From Gammaproteobacteria bacterium (GTDB lineage Bacteria; Pseudomonadota; Gammaproteobacteria; Steroidobacterales; PWYM01): a stretch of DNA of 47,932 nucleotides. This document shows positions 43,263 through 47,932 of the stretch, in pieces. A program made the translations under genes and the position numbers. The notes under the pieces are model-generated. The model made no database searches. It saw only the letters and a list, made by a program, of their open reading frames with translations, and was not told where the DNA came from. The stretch spans positions 1-47,932 of the forward strand of contig RECU01000029.1 in NCBI GenBank assembly GCA_007693855.1, read 5' to 3'. Within the stretch, counting starts at the first letter, position 1; each line of letters starts with the position of its first letter.

Positions 43263-43757
43263 ATGCACCTGTCCCCCCGTGTCACCCCGCCTGCACCAGA
43301 AGCACTCGAGACCTTTCTCGAGGCTGCGCGCGCGGCCCGGCCGGACCTCGACCTGACCGACAACTGGGAAGTCCGCTGGATCGGCCTCGACGAGGAGACC
43401 ACCTTGCGGATCTTCGAGTTGATTCGGGCCGGCGACAAGACCGGCACCTTCACCCTGCCGTGGATCGTGGCACGCACGGAACGCAAGCTGCCTTACGCCG
43501 GCCTGTGCCTGGTGCTGGTCGATATGCACGGACGGCCGACGTTGCTGGTGCGGCTGCGGGAAGTGCGCGAGGCGGTGTTCGGCCAGGTGACCGCGGAGCA
43601 TACGGCAGTCGATGGCTCGCCGGTGCGCGACCCGGTGGTCTGGAAAGCCCTGCACACGCGCTTCTGGAACGACCTGCTCGAGCCCTACGGGCTTACCGTC
43701 ACCGAGGACATGCCGTTCTGGATCGAGCCGTTCGAACTGGTCTACGACGCCGGCTGA
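43263..43757 (+). CDS. ASCH-domain protein
   Basis: 164-aa protein with the ASCH fold related to PUA RNA-binding domains. The family motif GxKTxT is seen as AGDKTGTFTLP (K59). The rest (EVRWIGLDEETTLRIFELI; RLREVREAVFGQVTAEHT; VWKALHTRFW) matches the larger uncharacterised ASCH proteins rather than the small E. coli YqfB, an N4-acetylcytidine amidohydrolase. RNA or modified-nucleoside binding is therefore plausible, not shown. It begins 6 bases after the MOSC gene, so the two are likely cotranscribed. Convergent with the MAPEG gene across 78 bases. Confidence 0.85.
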   Translation: MHLSPRVTPPAPEALETFLEAARAARPDLDLTDNWEVRWIGLDEETTLRIFELIRAGDKTGTFTLPWIVARTERKLPYAGLCLVLVDMHGRPTLLVRLREVREAVFGQVTAEHTAVDGSPVRDPVVWKALHTRFWNDLLEPYGLTVTEDMPFWIEPFELVYDAG

Positions 43758-43835
43758 GCCCGGACTCGCTGACCGGCTGAATCCATGACGCCGCGGCGTA
43801 TCACGCTCGCGGCGGGGCGACGGAAGTCTCGAGCT

Positions 43836-44219
43836 TCAGATCAGTGCCCTGGCGATTGCGGTGACCGCCAGGGCTGCAAGGACGATCCAGGTCCCCAGCG
43901 TCCCGACGAACCGGCCGAAACTCGTCCCGTCCGAGCCTGACAGGCCGAACGCGTGCAGCAGCCGGCAGATGACCAGCGAGGCGCCGGCAAGGTGGAGCCA
44001 CCCTGCAGGCAGACCATCCGCCTCGAGCAGGCCGAGGAGGATCAGGCCCAGTGGCGCGTACTCCAGGAAGTTGCCATGAACGCGTATCGCGCGCTGGAGC
44101 TCCGGGTGGCCACCATCGCCGAGCCCGACCCGCAGGCGGCGGCGGAAACGCACGACATTCCACGACAGCGCAAGCAATAGCACCGCGAGCATGCCCGCGT
44201 ACAGCAGGGTTATCGACAT
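43836..44219 (-). CDS. MAPEG-family membrane protein
   Basis: 127-aa integral membrane protein with four hydrophobic segments (near 3-21, 53-70, 76-92 and 105-125). The hydrophilic part after the first carries the MAPEG pattern FRRRLRVGLGDGGHPELQRAIRVHGNFLEYAPLGLILLGLLE. Such proteins resemble the glutathione-S-transferase-like eicosanoid enzymes; bacterial YecN-like forms may be glutathione transferases. The substrate is unknown. It is the last gene of the pepN-DUF1330-MAPEG minus-strand group, 21 bases after the DUF1330 gene. Confidence 0.9.
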   Translation of the reverse strand: MSITLLYAGMLAVLLLALSWNVVRFRRRLRVGLGDGGHPELQRAIRVHGNFLEYAPLGLILLGLLEADGLPAGWLHLAGASLVICRLLHAFGLSGSDGTSFGRFVGTLGTWIVLAALAVTAIARALI

Positions 44220-44240
44220 ATCCAGTGTCCTGTGTATGGG

Positions 44241-44681
44241 TCAGGCGAAGCTGCCGCCGTCCGTCTCGAGCGGCGCGAAGCGGATCAGCCGGCTGGTCAG
44301 GACTGCCGCCTGCCGGTGTACGACCGCGAGCTTGTACTCCGGGTCGGTGACCATGGCGAGAAAGGCTGCAGCAGTCGGGTAGGCGGCAATGAATGCGGCA
44401 TCCCAGGCCTTGTCCTGGGGGCCGATGACCATCGCCTCCATGCGTCCACGCCAGATGACCGCGCCACCGACCCGCGCGAGCACAGGCGTACTCGCGCGGC
44501 CGTATTCCCGGTAGGCGTCGGCGCCGCTCAGTCCGCGCGCAGCATTGGAGTGGTCGCTCGGGTAGTCGGCCTGCTCGCGAAACTGCAGCAGGTTCAGCAT
44601 GTGAATGGGGGCATCCCGCGGCAAGGACTTGAAGGCGGCAAAACTCTCCCGGGTGGGATCGATGTAACACTCGTCCATCAT
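44241..44681 (-). CDS. DUF1330-family protein
   Basis: 146-aa cytoplasmic protein of the ferredoxin-like DUF1330 type. The pattern IHMLNLLQFRE near residues 26-36, GADAYREYGRASTPVLARVGG, and WDAAFIAAYPTAAAFLAMVTDPEY are typical of the dimeric alpha-beta-barrel group. Function unknown; relatives are small stress or monooxygenase-like proteins. Its first ATG (44681) overlaps the pepN stop in an ATGATG arrangement, so translation is likely coupled. An ATG one codon on (44678) is equivalent. Confidence 0.82.
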   Translation of the reverse strand: MMDECYIDPTRESFAAFKSLPRDAPIHMLNLLQFREQADYPSDHSNAARGLSGADAYREYGRASTPVLARVGGAVIWRGRMEAMVIGPQDKAWDAAFIAAYPTAAAFLAMVTDPEYKLAVVHRQAAVLTSRLIRFAPLETDGGSFA

Positions 44682-47335
44682 GCAGCCTCCGCCGCGGCGA
44701 GTGCGCGACTCACGACCTCATAGGTATCTCTGGACAGGCCCTCGCGCGCCTGGATGCGCTCCAGCGCCGCGCGTGCATGCGCCTGGCGTCCGGTATCGAA
44801 CTGGCGCCAGCGATCGAAGGCACGGGCGAGACGGGCGGCGACCTGGGCATTCAAGCCATCCAGCGCGATCACCTGGTCGGCCGCGAAGGCGTACCCCGAG
44901 CCATCCGCCGCATGGAAGCGCACGTGGTTGCCGTGGCAGAAACTGCCGATCAGGGCGCGCACCTTGTTCGGGTTGCGCAGATCGAAGGCCGGGTGGGCGA
45001 GCAGCGCGCGGACGGTCTCCAGCGTATCGGGCAGGCGCGACATGGCCTGGACGCCAAACCACTTGTCGACCACCAGCGGTTCGTCCTGCCAGCGGGCATA
45101 GAACCCTGTCAGCGCCTGTTCGCGCTCCGGACAGGCGCAGTTGGCCAGTGCGGTCAGTGCGGCCATGGCGTCGGTCATGTTGTCCGCCTCCTCGAGCTGC
45201 GCAAGACAGGTCTGGCGGATCTCGCGTGCATCGAGTTCCATCAGGTAGGCCAGTGCGACGTTGCGCAGACTGCGCTGCCCGGCCGCCTCGGGTGCCGGCG
45301 AGTAGGGGCCGTCGACGCGGAAGCGTGCATACGCGGTCTCCCAGGCCGGGCGCAGGTCGCTGGCGAGTCGCTGCCGCAACGCGAGCCGGACCTCGTAGAT
45401 CGCCTCCGGGTCGACCTCGTCCAGCTGTTCGGCGATATAGCCCGCCGAGGGCAGGGTGAGTGCTTCGGCGGCGAGCGCGGGATCACTGGCGGCGCCGTCG
45501 AGAACCTGTCTGCAGGCCTCGATATAGGTCGCTGAAAAGCTCAGGGGCTGGTCGGCTCGCCAGCACTCGATGCCGCGCAGGAGTTCGCGCAGGGCCAGCC
45601 GCTGGCCGGCTTCCCAGCGGTTGAAGGCATCGCTGTCATGGGCCATCAGCTGCGCAAGTTCCGCGTCGGAGGTTTCGTAGCGGAGAATGACCGGGGCCGA
45701 GAAGCCCCGCAGCAGTGAGGCCACCGGTGGTTCGGCAATGTCTTCGAACACGAAGTGTTCTTCGGGCTCGCGCAGCGACAGCACGCGCGTGGTGCCGGTG
45801 GCTGAGCTCTCCCCCTGGAGGCGCAGCGGCAGGTCCTCGCCCTGGGCATTCAACAGCCCCATGGCCACCGGGATATGGAAGGGCAGTTTCTCCGGCTGCC
45901 CCGGTGTGGCCGGGCAGTGCTGGTGCAGTGTCAGGGTGCAGCGGCGGGTCTCGGGGTCGTGGGTGAGTGCGGCGTCGACCACCGGGGTCCCGGCCTGGGA
46001 ATACCAGCGCCGGAACTGGCTGAGGTCCACGCCCGAGGCGTCCTGCATCGCCGCGGCGAACTCCTCGACGCAGACGGCCTGGCCATCGTGGCGCTGGAAG
46101 TAGAGATCCATGCCGGCGCGGAAGCGCTCCGCCCCGAGCAGCGTATGGATCATCCTGACCACCTCGGCGCCCTTGTTGTAGACCGTGGCGGTATAGAAAT
46201 TGCTGATCTCGATGTAGGCCTCCGGGCGTACCGGATGCGCCATCGGGCCGGCGTCCTCCGGGAACTGTGCGGCGCGCAGCAGGCGCACTTCCTGGATACG
46301 CTGCAGCGCGCCGGAGTAGCGGTCCTCGCCGTACTGCTGATCGCGGAAGACGGTAAGGCCTTCCTTGAGACTCAGCTGGAACCAGTCACGGCAGGTGACG
46401 CGGTTGCCCGTCCAGTTGTGGAAATACTCGTGGGCCACCACCCGGTCGAGCATCTGGTAATCCTGGTCGGTGGCGGTATCCGGTCGCGCCAGCACATAAC
46501 GCGTATTGAAGATGTTGAGACCCTTGTTCTCCATCGCGCCCATGTTGAAATCGCCTACGGCGACGATCATGTACTGGTCGAGATCGAGCTCCAGCCCATA
46601 GACTTCCTCGTCCCAGCGCATGGCGGACTTCAGGGACTCCAGGGCGAAGTCGGACTGGTCGAGCTTGCCGGGTTCGACGTACACACCGAGTCGCACGGTA
46701 CGCCCGGAGCGCGTGACGAAATCGCTTTCCAGGCAGTCGAGTTTCGCCGCCACCATCGCGAACAGGTAAGCGGGCTTGGGAAAAGGATCGACCCAGCGCG
46801 CCCAGTGTCGTCCGTCCCCGTCGTCGCCGCTGGCCTCGAGGTTGCCATTGGACAGCAGCAACGGGAAGCGCTTCCGGCATGCACGAATGGTGGTGGTGTA
46901 GCGCGACATGACATCGGGGCGGTCGAGGAAATAGGTGATCCGACGAAAGCCCTCGGCTTCGCACTGGGTGAAATAGCCGTTGCGGGAGGCGTAGAGGCCC
47001 ATCAGCTGGGAATTGGCTTCAGGGTGGATGCGAACACGCGTCTGCAGTGTGAAGCGCTCCGGGAGGCCACGTACGACCAGTCGCGTGGGCTCGACGGTAT
47101 AGCGTGCCGCTGCCAGCGGCTCGCCGTCGAGCGCGATCGAGATGAATTCCAGCCCGTCGCCGTCGAGCACCAGGTCGCCATCGGCATTCGTCTCTGGATG
47201 TCGGCACATGCTGAGGTCGGCGGTGACCTCGGTGGCCTCGTCGTGCAGATCGAAGGCCAGCTGCACATCATCGATGAGAAAGGCAGGCGGGGTGTAGTCC
47301 TTGAGGTAAATGGTTTGCGGGGTCGCATCCAGCAT
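44678..47335 (-). CDS. pepN: Aminopeptidase N
   Basis: 885-aa M1 zinc metallopeptidase that removes N-terminal residues from peptides in the cytoplasm. The exopeptidase motif GAMEN is at 266-270 and the zinc site HEYFHNWTGN (H302, E303, H306) with the third ligand E325 in SLKEGLT; the same spacing as E. coli PepN. The C-terminal helical domain (about 545-880) is complete. The length is close to E. coli (870). It starts at ATG 47335 (MLDATPQTIYLKDYTPP), giving the usual N-terminus. The DUF1330 and MAPEG genes follow on the same strand. Confidence 0.97.
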   Translation of the reverse strand: MLDATPQTIYLKDYTPPAFLIDDVQLAFDLHDEATEVTADLSMCRHPETNADGDLVLDGDGLEFISIALDGEPLAAARYTVEPTRLVVRGLPERFTLQTRVRIHPEANSQLMGLYASRNGYFTQCEAEGFRRITYFLDRPDVMSRYTTTIRACRKRFPLLLSNGNLEASGDDGDGRHWARWVDPFPKPAYLFAMVAAKLDCLESDFVTRSGRTVRLGVYVEPGKLDQSDFALESLKSAMRWDEEVYGLELDLDQYMIVAVGDFNMGAMENKGLNIFNTRYVLARPDTATDQDYQMLDRVVAHEYFHNWTGNRVTCRDWFQLSLKEGLTVFRDQQYGEDRYSGALQRIQEVRLLRAAQFPEDAGPMAHPVRPEAYIEISNFYTATVYNKGAEVVRMIHTLLGAERFRAGMDLYFQRHDGQAVCVEEFAAAMQDASGVDLSQFRRWYSQAGTPVVDAALTHDPETRRCTLTLHQHCPATPGQPEKLPFHIPVAMGLLNAQGEDLPLRLQGESSATGTTRVLSLREPEEHFVFEDIAEPPVASLLRGFSAPVILRYETSDAELAQLMAHDSDAFNRWEAGQRLALRELLRGIECWRADQPLSFSATYIEACRQVLDGAASDPALAAEALTLPSAGYIAEQLDEVDPEAIYEVRLALRQRLASDLRPAWETAYARFRVDGPYSPAPEAAGQRSLRNVALAYLMELDAREIRQTCLAQLEEADNMTDAMAALTALANCACPEREQALTGFYARWQDEPLVVDKWFGVQAMSRLPDTLETVRALLAHPAFDLRNPNKVRALIGSFCHGNHVRFHAADGSGYAFAADQVIALDGLNAQVAARLARAFDRWRQFDTGRQAHARAALERIQAREGLSRDTYEVVSRALAAAEAA

Positions 47336-47444
47336 GATCGAGATTCCGTGCAGGCAGGCTCAAATCCGTAATGCTACACCCATTGTCGCGGGGTGCGGAC
47401 CCCGTGCCGCGGCCTGTGGGCGGTGGGGGCGGTGGCTCCTGCGC

Positions 47445-47932
47445 TCAGCGCATCGAGCCCTCGGGCACCGGTCCGAAATACATTTCGAAGCCGATGCCGA
47501 GACCAGGATTGATGCGGCGACGCTCGTCCAGCGTCTCGCGTGGCCAGGTGGCGCTGGCCGAGAGCTCGAGGAACAGCCAGCGACGGGCGATGCGCTGGCG
47601 ATAGCGGGTCTCGACGCCGTAGTTCTGCAAGCGGATGTCGGCTCCGGTCTCGCCTTCGGAGAGCAGCGAGTAGACCATGGCCCGGCGTTCACTCAGGTTA
47701 TGAAACAGGCTCAGGCTGCTGCCCCACTCGAGGCCTTCGGTGTCGCGGGCGAGGGTGCCGGTATTGTTCCAGCGGAGCATGAAGTCGTCGCCGAGCATGC
47801 GGTCGAGCAGCAGCTCGGTGGTCGAGCCGAAGCCGCGGCTGTCCCGCCAGAACAGCGTTTCACGCAAGCGCAGCAGTGTGCTCTCGCCGAAGCCGAAGTG
47901 ATGGCGGTAGCCGGCCTTCACGTAGGGGTCGA
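47445..47932 (-). CDS. Outer-membrane beta-barrel-like protein, 5' truncated at window edge
   Basis: The C-terminal 161 residues of a protein entering from the right edge; the start lies outside the window. The sequence alternates polar and hydrophobic residues in short strands (RETLFWRDSRGFGSTTELLLDR; NNTGTLARDTEGLEWGSSLSLFHNL; ADIRLQNYGVETRYRQRIARRWLFLEL) and nears its end with IGFEMYFGP, which resembles the closing strand of a barrel. The strand pattern suggests an outer-membrane barrel, but the family is not recognised and no function is visible. It ends 109 bases before pepN on the same strand. Confidence 0.72.
   Translation of the reverse strand, partial: DPYVKAGYRHHFGFGESTLLRLRETLFWRDSRGFGSTTELLLDRMLGDDFMLRWNNTGTLARDTEGLEWGSSLSLFHNLSERRAMVYSLLSEGETGADIRLQNYGVETRYRQRIARRWLFLELSASATWPRETLDERRRINPGLGIGFEMYFGPVPEGSMR

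Noticed and set aside
43788-43799. Palindrome ACGCCGCGGCGT between the ASCH and MAPEG genes
   Set aside because: Short, purely GC-driven and in a convergent region where no operator is expected.

Overview
The window reads as an intact, gene-dense stretch of a GC-rich (about two thirds G+C by eye) gammaproteobacterial chromosome. The genes are of gammaproteobacterial type (rnr-rlmB, rpsF-rpsR-rplI-dnaB-alr, corB/ypjD/ffh-rpsP-rimM-trmD-rplS, kbl/tdh, RNase R, Hsp15). The lipid A genes and GC content recall Chromatiales/Ectothiorhodospiraceae-like or Xanthomonadales-like lineages, but that placement is inference. I see no prophage, insertion sequence, CRISPR array or rRNA. The longest stretch without a gene is only 234 bases (6932-7165).

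Layout. 31-3045: lpxA-gnnA-gnnB, which predicts a lipid A built on a diamino sugar. 2967-3599: a phosphoribosyltransferase on the minus strand. 3703-3789: tRNA-Leu(CAG) with a near-consensus promoter. 3885-6931: rnr and rlmB. 7018-7043: an intrinsic terminator. 7166-11920: rpsF-rpsR-membrane protein-rplI-dnaB-alr. 11944-12897: a short-chain dehydrogenase. 16145-12901 (minus): membrane Ser/Thr kinase, PP2C phosphatase and FHA protein, a complete phospho-signalling module. 16327-17688: radA. 18953-17673 and 19854-19045 (minus): CorB/YfjD-like and YpjD-like membrane proteins. 19976-26219: class II cyclic-nucleotide phosphodiesterase, ffh, rpsP-rimM-trmD-rplS, sppA.

26245-32168 is a minus-strand block, in transcription order yicG-like, kbl, S9 peptidase, TPR protein, tdh: the two-step threonine-to-glycine pathway, interrupted by a protease and a TPR protein. 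32303-36813 (plus): sdaA, a membrane TolB-like/TPR protein, sodC with a shifted metal-site His, a putative lipoprotein, hslR. 36833-41659: an Lrp-type regulator divergent from ornithine cyclodeaminase and putA, giving ornithine to proline to glutamate. 41688-42290 (minus): a stand-alone Hen1-type RNA 3'-terminal 2'-O-methyltransferase domain, the most unusual gene seen. 42414-43757: MOSC and ASCH proteins. 43836-47335 (minus): MAPEG, DUF1330 and pepN. The right edge cuts an outer-membrane-barrel-like protein.

Taken together the window mixes translation and replication housekeeping with amino acid and peptide catabolism (threonine, serine, ornithine, proline, aminopeptidase N, prolyl-oligopeptidase). 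Genes are tightly packed, with many 4-17 base overlaps and frequent GTG or TTG starts. The candidates for something new are the free-standing Hen1 methyltransferase (41688-42290), the wHTH-less TolB/TPR membrane protein beside sdaA, the aspartate-tailed ribosomal protein S6, the altered zinc site in SodC, and the protease/TPR insertion between kbl and tdh.
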